NCBI GenBank assembly: GCA_002011395.1
Contig: MTNG01000153.1
Location: forward strand, 1-11,289
Source of the DNA: Candidatus Aciduliprofundum sp. JdFR-45
GTDB lineage: Archaea; Thermoplasmatota; Thermoplasmata; Thermoplasmatales; JdFR-45
Direction of reading: 5' to 3'
Length of the DNA stretch: 11,289 nucleotides
Shown: positions 5,636-11,289 of the stretch, in pieces
Position numbering within the stretch: position 1 is the stretch's first letter
Layout of the letters: every line of letters begins with the position of its first letter
Program-made: the position numbers and the translations under genes
Notes under the pieces: model-generated
Told to the model about the DNA's origin: nothing
Database searches by the model: none
What the model saw: the letters and a program-made list of their open reading frames with translations, nothing else

Positions 5636-5660
5636 TTTTTCTTTTATTTATTTTTATATT
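5636..5660 (+). terminator. T-rich terminator after the HU gene
   Basis: About 14 nt after the stop there is a 25-nt run consisting of T except for a few A and one C (tttttctttt, then attta-type blocks). Such T-tracts on the coding strand are sufficient for archaeal transcription termination. Confidence 0.7.
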
Positions 5661-5680
5661 TGCTCGGTCGGATTTCATCT

Positions 5681-5698
5681 GCCCGCGTCGCGGCGGGC
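5681..5698. repeat. GC-rich inverted repeat upstream of the ftsZ promoter
   Basis: GCCCGC (5681-5686) and GCGGGC (5693-5698) form a perfect 6-bp stem with a 6-nt loop (GTCGCG). It lies between the HU terminator tract and the ftsZ TATA box, 10 bp before the latter. It may be an operator-like site, part of the terminator, or chance in GC-rich DNA. Confidence 0.5.
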
Positions 5699-5708
5699 GA
5701 AGGAACAA

Positions 5709-5720
5709 TTATATATATTT
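5709..5720 (+). promoter_or_regulatory. TATA box of ftsZ with strong ribosome-binding site
   Basis: TTATATATATTT is centred about 27 nt before position 5741, giving a leader of about 20 nt that contains GAGGTGAT (5747-5754). That is an 8-base match to the expected archaeal anti-SD, 5 nt before the ATG at 5760. This is the strongest promoter/SD combination in the window. Confidence 0.72.
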
Positions 5721-5759
5721 CCAAATCATTAGTGTTTACAGTAAAAGAGGTGATGGGTC

Positions 5760-6884
5760 ATGAAGTCGCTGTTAAAGGATGTGCTCGCTAAGTACGACGC
5801 CGGTACCGCTCAGCCCGTAAGGCGCGAGACCCCTCCCGTGCCCACCGACAGCGAGGCGGATAAGGAACTGGAGGAAATGCTCAAGAGCCTCCGCGTTAAC
5901 ATAAAGATCATAGGGTGCGGGGGCGCCGGTTCAAACACTGTAATGAGGATGATGGAGGAGGGCATATACGGGGCTGAATTGATCGCGGCGAACACCGATG
6001 CGCAGCACCTCCTCATCACGAGGGCGCACCGGAAGATCCTTCTCGGGAAGAGGATCACGCGGGGACTCGGCGCGGGTGCGCTCCCGCAGGTGGGTGAGGA
6101 GGCGGCCAGGGAGGCCGAGGACAGGATAAGGGAGGTCCTTCAGGGCGCGGACATCGTCTTCATCACCGCCGGGATGGGTGGAGGCACAGGGACGGGCAGC
6201 GCCCACGTGATAGCCCAGATAGCAAAGGAGCTGGGGGCGCTGGTCATAGCAGTGGTCACGCTGCCCTTCACCGCCGAGGGGCGGCACAGAATGGAAAATG
6301 CCCTCTGGGGCGTTGAGAAACTCCGCGATGCGGCGGACACGGTGATAACCATACCCAACGACAAACTTCTTGAGATCGCACCGCGCCTGCCCCTGAACCA
6401 GGCGTTCAAACTGGCCGACGAGGTCCTCATGCGCGCCATTAAGGGCCTCACCGAGATGGTCACGAAGCCCGGCCTGGTCAATCTGGACTTCAACGACCTC
6501 CGCACCATCATGAAGGGCGGCGGCGTGGCCATGATAGGCGTGGGCGAGAGCGAGGGCGTGGGCGAGGAGCGCGCCATGGAGGCGCTGGAGGACGCCATAA
6601 ACTCGCCCCTCCTGGAGGTGGACATCTCCACGGCCACGGGCGTGCTCATAAACGTCATAGGCGGCCCGGACATGACCCTCGCGGAGGCACAGCGCGTCGT
6701 GGAGGAGGTCCAGAAGCGCGTTTCCGAGAGCGCGCGCATCATCTGGGGAGCCGCCATAGACCCCTCCTTTGAGAAGCGCGTTGAGGTCATGATAGTGGCC
6801 GTGGGCGTGAAGAGCAAGCAGATACTCGGGAAGCTCACCAGCGAGGAACTTAAGAAGGCCTACGGCGTGGACGTCATTAAATGA
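5760..6884 (+). CDS. ftsZ: Cell division protein FtsZ (archaeal FtsZ1-like)
   Basis: Protein of 374 residues, the tubulin-like GTPase that assembles the division ring at midcell. After a variable N-terminal arm (1-45) come the nucleotide-binding IGCGGAGSN (51-59), NTDAQHL, the tubulin signature GGGTGTG (140-146), and the T7 synergy loop with N241, D243 and D246, which completes GTP hydrolysis on the neighbouring subunit. The N-terminal MKSLLKDVLAKY and the RGLGAG / TLPF(T)AEG segments fit the archaeal FtsZ1 group. After the globular domain only a short tail ending KKAYGVDVIK remains, with no long linker. No other division gene (sepF, ftsZ2) is in the window. The stop overlaps the next start as ATGA (6881-6884), coupling it to a HAD hydrolase. 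Confidence 0.97.
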   Translation: MKSLLKDVLAKYDAGTAQPVRRETPPVPTDSEADKELEEMLKSLRVNIKIIGCGGAGSNTVMRMMEEGIYGAELIAANTDAQHLLITRAHRKILLGKRITRGLGAGALPQVGEEAAREAEDRIREVLQGADIVFITAGMGGGTGTGSAHVIAQIAKELGALVIAVVTLPFTAEGRHRMENALWGVEKLRDAADTVITIPNDKLLEIAPRLPLNQAFKLADEVLMRAIKGLTEMVTKPGLVNLDFNDLRTIMKGGGVAMIGVGESEGVGEERAMEALEDAINSPLLEVDISTATGVLINVIGGPDMTLAEAQRVVEEVQKRVSESARIIWGAAIDPSFEKRVEVMIVAVGVKSKQILGKLTSEELKKAYGVDVIK

Positions 6885-7513
6885 GGCGCGTTGTGGCGGT
6901 TGACCTGGACCAGACGCTGCTCCACACCCTGCACAGGTTCCACAGGGCCTTCAACTGGGCTCTACTCCGGAGAGGGATGAGACCCCTCACCTACGACCAT
7001 TTTCTGATGGACTACGCGGCGGACCGGCTGGACCTGTACAGGGGCTGCGAGGACAGGCATTCCTTCTGGCGCGACGTCCTGAGCGGATTGGGGCGTCCGC
7101 AACCGGAGGATGCGCTCATAGAGGGGTCCAGCGAGTTTCTGGAACTCGTTTCATCGGAGTGCCCCGTGTACCTGACAACGGGGAGGATCGTGGAGCGTGA
7201 CCTCTTGCTGGAAGAACTGGAGCGCTTCGGAATCGCCGAGTTCTTCACGGACATCTACACGAGGGACCCGCACAGAATGGATATGTTCAGGTACAGGGCC
7301 CTGCGCGATATATCCAGGAGGGAGGGTGTGGATGGTCATATCCTTCTGCTGGTGGGGGATTACCACGAGGACATGAGAGAGGGTAAAGCCGCCGGTGCCA
7401 CGGCGATAGGTGTGCTCACCGGCCTTATGCCCCCAGACGTGCTCTACAGGAGCGGTGCGGATGTGGTCGTTGAGAGCGTGGCCCATATCACACCGGACCT
7501 GCTGGGCCTGTGA
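6881..7513 (+). CDS. HAD-superfamily hydrolase, phosphatase-like
   Basis: Protein of 210 residues. HAD motif I is VDLDQTLL with nucleophile D8 and acid/base D10. A helical cap region follows (about 15-85). Motif II lies in VYLTTGR (T99 or T100), and motif IV is LVGDYHEDM (G159-D164), which binds Mg2+. The layout matches phosphoglycolate-phosphatase-like HADs, which remove phosphate from small metabolites; the substrate cannot be told. The usual motif III lysine is not evident: the segment between motifs II and IV (around RDPHRMDMFRYRALRD) offers only arginines. The ATG at 6881 overlaps the ftsZ stop (ATGA) and no SD is visible, so translation likely depends on ftsZ. Its 3' end overlaps the convergent methylthiotransferase gene by 26 bp. 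Confidence 0.88.
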   Translation: MRRVVAVDLDQTLLHTLHRFHRAFNWALLRRGMRPLTYDHFLMDYAADRLDLYRGCEDRHSFWRDVLSGLGRPQPEDALIEGSSEFLELVSSECPVYLTTGRIVERDLLLEELERFGIAEFFTDIYTRDPHRMDMFRYRALRDISRREGVDGHILLLVGDYHEDMREGKAAGATAIGVLTGLMPPDVLYRSGADVVVESVAHITPDLLGL

Positions 7514-8717
7514 CCTCGCCGAAGAGGTTCACCCTTCCGTAGCCGGTTATCCGCACCCTGTAAAAGCGCCCTATGTACCCTGAGGCCAGGACTACGGGTC
7601 TGTAGGTGGAATCGCGGGCCATCACTCCCCCTCTGGCCGGCTCCACCACCAGAGCGGTATCCACTGTCCCAACGCGATCTCTATTGCGCTCCAGCGCGAT
7701 CCCAGCGTGCAGGTCCGTCAGAAGGCGACTCCTCTCCTTCACCACACCCCCCGGCAGGGGTTTGAGGTTCGCTGCGGGCGTTCCGGGGCGCGGGGAGAAG
7801 CGCGTTATGTTCAGTATGTCCGGCCTCACCTCCTCCACGAGGCGCACCGTCTCCCTGAAGTCCTCCTCATCCTCGGTCGGGTAGCCCACTATTACGTCCG
7901 TGGACAGGGTCAGGTCCGGGTAAACCTCCCTGAACCCCTCCACGATTTTCAGGAAGTCGGATACAGTGTAGCCCCTCCGCATATCCCGCAGAACGGAGTC
8001 GCTGCCGCTCTGAACGGGGAGGTGGAGAAACCTGTATATCCTCCCATCCTCCCACACGTCTATGAGGTCTCTGTAAACGCGGAGGGCCGTGCGGGGGTCC
8101 ATCATCCCGACGCGCACCCTGTACCTGTCCCTGACGCCCTCCAGCACGGCGCGGAGAAGGGAGGGGAGGTCCGTGCCCCTATCAAGGCCGTAGGAGGCGG
8201 TGTCCTGCGCGGTGAGGCGTATCTCCCTCGCCCCCGCCCGCACCGCTCGCCTCACCCTGTCCACGATCACCTCGGGGGGCTCACTCTCAAGGCCCCTCCG
8301 TATCAGGCGGGTGACGCAGTAGGCGCACGCGCCGGCGCACCCGTTCGCTATGGGGATGGATGCCACCGCGCCCCTCACGGGCACCATATCACGGGCCTCA
8401 ACGCCCAGATGCACCTTAACCGCCCCCCAGTCCCACGCCGGTATGGGCACGGCACCCATCTCCCGGAGGGCCTCGCCCCTTACGGAGGCGAGGCAACCGT
8501 AAACGTAGAGCGGTCTTGAGTATTCGAGCAGTTCCCGCACCCTCCTCACCATGCGCCTCTCGGTGTGCTCTATCACCACGCACGTGCCCAGGAGGATGAT
8601 ATCCGCCGATTCAGGGCTCTTCGCCACCTCCCACCCCGCACGGACGAGGGCATCCGCTATCATATCCGTCTCCGCCTGAAGCTGCGTGCAGCCGTATCTC
8701 TCCACGTAGAGGTGCAC
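7488..8717 (-). CDS. tRNA N6-threonylcarbamoyladenosine 2-methylthiotransferase (e-MtaB/CDKAL1-like)
   Basis: Protein of 409 residues. It inserts a methylthio group into t6A37 of tRNAs reading ANN codons, giving ms2t6A, using radical SAM chemistry. The N-terminal UPF0004 domain carries the three auxiliary-cluster cysteines C10 (RYGCTQ), C46 (GTCVV) and C75 (YGCLA). The radical SAM cluster motif CAGACAYC gives C127, C131 and C134. The SAM core includes RLTAQDTASYG and LPVQSGSD, and a TRAM RNA-binding domain forms the last about 60 residues. The usual CxxNxxDxE pattern after C10 is altered to CTQLQAETD. The archaeal/eukaryotic e-MtaB assignment rests on overall resemblance; MiaB-like relatives are excluded only by context. 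The GTG at 8717 is the only start before an in-frame stop, and it lies about 3 nt from the predicted transcription start. Confidence 0.92.
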   Translation of the reverse strand: MHLYVERYGCTQLQAETDMIADALVRAGWEVAKSPESADIILLGTCVVIEHTERRMVRRVRELLEYSRPLYVYGCLASVRGEALREMGAVPIPAWDWGAVKVHLGVEARDMVPVRGAVASIPIANGCAGACAYCVTRLIRRGLESEPPEVIVDRVRRAVRAGAREIRLTAQDTASYGLDRGTDLPSLLRAVLEGVRDRYRVRVGMMDPRTALRVYRDLIDVWEDGRIYRFLHLPVQSGSDSVLRDMRRGYTVSDFLKIVEGFREVYPDLTLSTDVIVGYPTEDEEDFRETVRLVEEVRPDILNITRFSPRPGTPAANLKPLPGGVVKERSRLLTDLHAGIALERNRDRVGTVDTALVVEPARGGVMARDSTYRPVVLASGYIGRFYRVRITGYGRVNLFGEVTGPAGPV

Positions 8718-8741
8718 GGGGATTCCCTAAGAGAGTGTGGG

Positions 8742-8753
8742 TTTTAAAATTAC
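8742..8753 (-). promoter_or_regulatory. TATA box for the methylthiotransferase gene
   Basis: On the minus strand GTAATTTTAAAA is centred about 27-30 nt before the GTG at 8717, which implies an essentially leaderless mRNA; no SD precedes that GTG. Confidence 0.6.
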
Positions 8754-8786
8754 CGTTCCCCCACCCCCCATGATTTCCACTGAAAG

Positions 8787-8798
8787 GAAGGTTAAAGA
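8787..8798 (+). promoter_or_regulatory. Weak TATA element and leader of gcvT
   Basis: AGGTTAAAGAGG is centred about 27 nt before position 8820. This would give a 12-nt leader with GGTGA (8823-8827) 4 nt before the ATG at 8832, the same arrangement as in the HU gene. The box is a poor TATA match, so confidence is limited. Confidence 0.4.
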
Positions 8799-8831
8799 GG
8801 GGTGAGTGGGATATCCCCCTCCGGTGAGCCC

Positions 8832-9938
8832 ATGAAAGAAACGCCTCTGCACGGAGAGCACGTGAGAATGGGTGCGAAGATGGTTGAGTTCGCCGGCTTC
8901 CACATGCCCCTCTACTACACGTCCATAATTGAGGAGCACATGGCCGTTAGGAAGGCCGTCGGGATCTTTGATGTATCGCACATGGGCGACGTCATCGTGG
9001 AGGGGCCCGACGCCACGGATTTCATATCCCACATGCTCCCCTCGGATGGCTATCTCACCTCCGACTATCAGTGCAGGTACTCCGCCTTTCTCAACCCTCA
9101 GGGGAGGATGAAGGACGACACCATATTCACCCGCCTCTCCGAGGAGAGGTATTTTCTGGTTCCGAACGCCGCCAAGACGGGGGAGATAGTGGAGTGGTTG
9201 AGGGCGAACGACGAGGACTTCTCAGTGAACGTGATAGATGTGAGCGAGGGATATGCATGCATCGCGGTGCAGGGCCCTCTGGCAGAGAAGGTCGTGAGCG
9301 CCGTGGTGGACGGTGATATCACCTCCATGGAGTTCATGCATGCGCGTCTCGTCGCTCTCCGTGGCATTGAGATACCCCGGAATCCCCTCGGAGGGGATAA
9401 GATATTCCTTTCAAGAACGGGATACACGGGTGAGGACGGTTTTGAACTCGTCGTGCCGGCGAAGATGGCGACGACTCTCTGGAGGGAGCTTCTGAAGGAG
9501 GGGGAGGAATATGGAATAAAGCCCTGCGGGCTGGGAGCGAGGGACACCCTCAGGATGGAGAAGGGCTTTCTCCTCTCGGGTCAGGACTTCAACGAGGACA
9601 GGACGCCTCTGGAGGCGGGGATATCCTGGATCATAGACTGGGACCACGAGTTCATAGGGAAGGAGCCGTTGCTCAAGCAGAGGGAGGAGAAGAACTACGA
9701 CAGGTTCAGGGGTTTCATCGTTGAGGGGAAGGCCATACCGCGACACGGAACGCCCGTATATTCCGGAGACGAAAGGGTCGGCGTCATAACGAGCGGGACG
9801 AAGTCGCCCACGCTCGGCGTTCCCATAGGTCTCGGCTATGTCAGGAGGAAATTCTCAAAGGTCGGCATGAAGGTTGAGGTTGAGATAAGGGGTAAGAGGT
9901 ATCCGGCCGAGGTGCGGAAGCCCCGCCTGGTTACATAG
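8832..9938 (+). CDS. gcvT: Aminomethyltransferase, glycine cleavage system T protein
   Basis: Protein of 368 residues, the usual T-protein length. It transfers the methylene unit from aminomethyl-lipoyl H protein to tetrahydrofolate (or an archaeal pterin), releasing ammonia. The N-terminal MKETPLHGEHVRMGAKMVEFAG is classic, as are IFDVSHMG (45-52), NPQGRMKDD with the conserved Asp pair D95/D96, and RTGYTGEDGFE (195-205). GLGARDTLRMEKG and GYVRRK follow in the C-terminal barrel. The ATG at 8832 gives the family N-terminus behind GGTGAGCCC; the in-frame GTG at 8802 adds ten atypical residues. Genes for the H, P or L proteins are not in the window, so the rest of the system must be elsewhere. 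An alternative folate-dependent role cannot be excluded but the motifs are canonical. Confidence 0.95.
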   Translation: MKETPLHGEHVRMGAKMVEFAGFHMPLYYTSIIEEHMAVRKAVGIFDVSHMGDVIVEGPDATDFISHMLPSDGYLTSDYQCRYSAFLNPQGRMKDDTIFTRLSEERYFLVPNAAKTGEIVEWLRANDEDFSVNVIDVSEGYACIAVQGPLAEKVVSAVVDGDITSMEFMHARLVALRGIEIPRNPLGGDKIFLSRTGYTGEDGFELVVPAKMATTLWRELLKEGEEYGIKPCGLGARDTLRMEKGFLLSGQDFNEDRTPLEAGISWIIDWDHEFIGKEPLLKQREEKNYDRFRGFIVEGKAIPRHGTPVYSGDERVGVITSGTKSPTLGVPIGLGYVRRKFSKVGMKVEVEIRGKRYPAEVRKPRLVT

Positions 9939-9945
9939 GAAATGA

Positions 9946-9957
9946 GGGGGGTCCCCC
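9946..9957 (+). promoter_or_regulatory. Self-complementary G6-T-C5 ribosome-binding region before the gene at 9958
   Basis: GGGGGGTCCCCC ends directly at the ATG at 9958. The only SD-like sequence (GAGGGG, 9944-9949) overlaps the G-run, which can pair with the C-run and so hide the start. An ATG at 9942 opens an 11-codon out-of-frame reading frame overlapping the start. Confidence 0.45.
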
Positions 9958-10194
9958 ATGGTGAAGATAAGGGTTGATGGAAAAGAATACGAAGTGGAAT
10001 ACTTTGCCAGATTCTCGGAGACACCTCCCCACGTGGGCGTGGGCCTCAGGCCTGCAGAGGAGGCGTGGGCCCTGCTCAAGGAGAAGAAGGGGTGTGAGAT
10101 AAACCACGACGGCAAGTGGAGAAGGGCCGTGGTGAAGCAGGAGGTGGACGTCGGGGAGAGGACGTGGTTTATCCTGGAAATGCCTCAGATGTAA
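9958..10194 (+). CDS. Small protein of unknown function downstream of gcvT
   Basis: Protein of 78 residues, soluble, with a beta-hairpin-like N-terminus (KIRVDGKEYEVEYF), a central acidic helix (LRPAEEAWALLKEKKG) and a beta-like C-terminal half ending WFILEMPQM. There is one cysteine and no membrane segment, and I recognise no family. It starts 19 nt after the gcvT stop and has no promoter of its own, so it is probably co-transcribed with gcvT. Its end overlaps the convergent M50 gene by 10 bp. Its start is unambiguous in its own frame, and base composition resembles the neighbours. Nothing supports calling it a GcvH: the lipoyl-lysine motif is missing. Confidence 0.75.
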   Translation: MVKIRVDGKEYEVEYFARFSETPPHVGVGLRPAEEAWALLKEKKGCEINHDGKWRRAVVKQEVDVGERTWFILEMPQM

Positions 10195-10835
10195 GCCAGC
10201 AGGAAAAACGCCATCTGGATGACGGCGAATAGAACTCCCACGCCCACAAGGTAAACGATGTACTTTGGAAAGTTCAGGCGCATGAGTTGAAAGCCGTCCA
10301 GGGGGGGTATCGGAAGCATGTTGAAGAGGGCAAGGTAGGAGTTCACCGAGGCGATGAACCATAGTATCGTGGCCAGCGAACCCACCCCTCCCAGAATGAA
10401 AAAGGTGGCGAGGAGTGCAGCGGCGAGGAGCATGTTGACCCTTATCCCACCAACGGCAATGCGCTCCATATCCTTCCGGGTTCCCATCCCCATGATGTGC
10501 ACCGCACCGGGGGCCGCGAAGAGGAACCCGAAGAGCGAGGTGAGAAATGCGATGAGCAGCCCCATATCCCATTTCCTGTATTCCGCCCATATGCCGACTT
10601 TGAGGGACTCCAATTTATGTCCGACCTCGTGAAGGATAACGCCCGTGAAGACCGCGAGGGCGGAAATGCCCAGCACGAACAGGGCGGCGTAAGGCCACGG
10701 AGCGGCGTAGCCTCCCCACGCCATGAAAAAGGCGAAGGAGAGGACCAGCCAGGTGATGAGGAGGTCCCTCTTTTCGCGGGGGGTGAAGGTTATGCCCCTC
10801 CCCCGGTCATAGGTATATATCCTCATCCTCCTCAC
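10185..10835 (-). CDS. M50 family (site-2 protease-like) intramembrane metalloprotease
   Basis: Protein of 216 residues. It is largely membrane-embedded, with about five or six hydrophobic segments beginning near residue 25. The zinc motif HEVGH (69-73), with catalytic Glu, lies in a membrane segment. The third zinc ligand region NMLPIPPLDGF is at 172-182, with D180. GGIRVN (129-134) stands in for the usual GPxxN. These are the marks of S2P/M50 proteases, which cut transmembrane segments of regulators. There is no PDZ domain, as in many compact archaeal members, and the substrate is unknown. The GTG at 10835 has a strong SD (GGAGGAG, 7-nt spacer) inside the upstream gene, with a 29-bp overlap; the ATG at 10826 is the alternative. 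It is co-transcribed with the upstream charged-tail protein. Confidence 0.9.
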   Translation of the reverse strand: MRRMRIYTYDRGRGITFTPREKRDLLITWLVLSFAFFMAWGGYAAPWPYAALFVLGISALAVFTGVILHEVGHKLESLKVGIWAEYRKWDMGLLIAFLTSLFGFLFAAPGAVHIMGMGTRKDMERIAVGGIRVNMLLAAALLATFFILGGVGSLATILWFIASVNSYLALFNMLPIPPLDGFQLMRLNFPKYIVYLVGVGVLFAVIQMAFFLLAYI

Positions 10836-11289
10836 TCTCGCGCTCCTCCGTCTCCTCCACCTTCTTCTTTTTCCTCCCTCCTGATTTCTTGGACTTCTCC
10901 CTCTTCTCCAGGTCGCGCTGGTACTCCTCGGAGGATATCTTGGTCTCGGGTATGTGTGTGCTCACGTCCTCCATCAGGTAGCTGAGAACCTTCGCCACCT
11001 GCTTCGCCCGGTAGACCCCTATGCCGAGCCCGTGCACCAGCGACGGGATGGAGTAGTCCTCCAGCGCGTCGGTGGCCTTTGACGCGAGTTGCTCCAGAAC
11101 GGGGTCCTCCAGGTCCAGCGGGACGTCCGCCTCGTCAACCGCGCGTATGTACGCGAGCACTTCCTTCGCCTCGCTGACCTTCAGGTCGGGGTTCAGGGCC
11201 ACGATGTCGCTGAGACGGATCCCCTCTTTAAACAGTTCCGGCTTCTGGGAGTATATGGCGGATACGACCTTCTTTGACAGTTCCTCCAG
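10807..11289 (-). CDS. C-terminal part of an unrecognised protein with basic-acidic tail (5' truncated by window edge)
   Basis: The frame is open without a stop to the right edge (11289), so the true start is outside; the GTG at 11202 is probably internal, since the coding character continues upstream (LEELSKKVVSAIYSQKPELF). The visible 160 residues have a helical globular part (about the first 110), including EDYSIPSLVHGLGIGVYRAKQV, which may be a helix-turn-helix-like segment. A disordered tail follows: a lysine-rich block (KSKKSGGRKKKKV) then a glutamate-rich end closing in DEDIYL. I do not recognise the family. A DNA- or ribosome-associated role would fit the tail but is speculative. The downstream M50 gene starts inside it and has its SD within the acidic-tail codons. 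Confidence 0.75.
   Translation of the reverse strand: MEELSKKVVSAIYSQKPELFKEGIRLSDIVALNPDLKVSEAKEVLAYIRAVDEADVPLDLEDPVLEQLASKATDALEDYSIPSLVHGLGIGVYRAKQVAKVLSYLMEDVSTHIPETKISSEEYQRDLEKREKSKKSGGRKKKKVEETEERESEEDEDIYL

Noticed and set aside
7707..8519. 270-codon open frame on the plus strand
   Set aside because: It is fully antisense to the methylthiotransferase gene, whose cysteine motifs are intact; composition is Pro/His/Arg-rich as expected of a shadow frame.
8802..8831. GTG start for gcvT adding ten residues
   Set aside because: The added residues are not part of the T-protein family, and the extension covers the predicted leader and SD of the ATG at 8832.
9958..10194. Possible GcvH (lipoyl carrier) because it follows gcvT
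   Set aside because: The protein is too short, and no lipoyl-lysine hairpin motif or GcvH-like core is present.
1..11289. tRNA/rRNA genes, CRISPR array, insertion sequence, prophage or defence genes
   Set aside because: No cloverleaf sequence, spaced repeat array, transposase, integrase or terminal inverted repeat was seen; coding genes fill nearly all the window.

Overview
The window looks like a GC-rich archaeal chromosome segment, most plausibly from the Thermoplasmata side of the Euryarchaeota. Four things point there: a bacterial-type HU protein (in archaea best known from Thermoplasmata), an archaeal-type FtsZ, an archaeal hypoxanthine-type phosphoribosyltransferase next to a haloarchaeal-Gpt-like one, and archaeal TATA boxes about 27 nt upstream of start codons or very short leaders. 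Several starts carry a GGTGA-type ribosome-binding site. No rRNA, tRNA, CRISPR array, IS element or phage gene was seen. The lineage is an inference; no marker gene was searched.

Layout. (A) 1-2855, plus strand: a membrane/zinc-ribbon cluster. It holds the end of a multi-helix membrane protein, a coiled-coil protein, a YdjI-like SPFH protein with two C-terminal zinc ribbons, then from its own promoter a two-helix membrane protein with a zinc ribbon and a second two-helix membrane protein with a cytosolic tail. This is the least explained and most system-like part. (B) 2892-3227: an unrecognised helical protein. (C) 3224-4431, minus strand: two overlapping purine phosphoribosyltransferase genes. 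(D) 4498-5162, plus: a flavodoxin-like protein and a PspC-domain protein joined by an ATGA overlap. (E) 5352-7513, plus: HU, then ftsZ translationally coupled to a HAD-family hydrolase. (F) 7488-8717, minus: a tRNA ms2t6A methylthiotransferase. (G) 8832-10194, plus: glycine cleavage T protein and a small unknown protein. (H) 10185-11289, minus: a site-2-protease-like M50 membrane protein downstream of the C-terminal part of an unrecognised protein with a basic-then-acidic tail.

The genes are tightly packed. All three tail-to-tail junctions overlap at their stop codons, and two divergent pairs (around 4432-4497 and 8718-8831) share short AT-rich promoter gaps. The best candidate for a little-described system is cluster A: SPFH/YdjI-like proteins are linked in bacteria (B. 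subtilis ydjFGHI) to the PspA envelope-stress response, and a PspC-domain gene lies about 2.1 kb beyond the end of the cluster. An envelope-stress or membrane-scaffold role for A is inference from domains and neighbourhood only.
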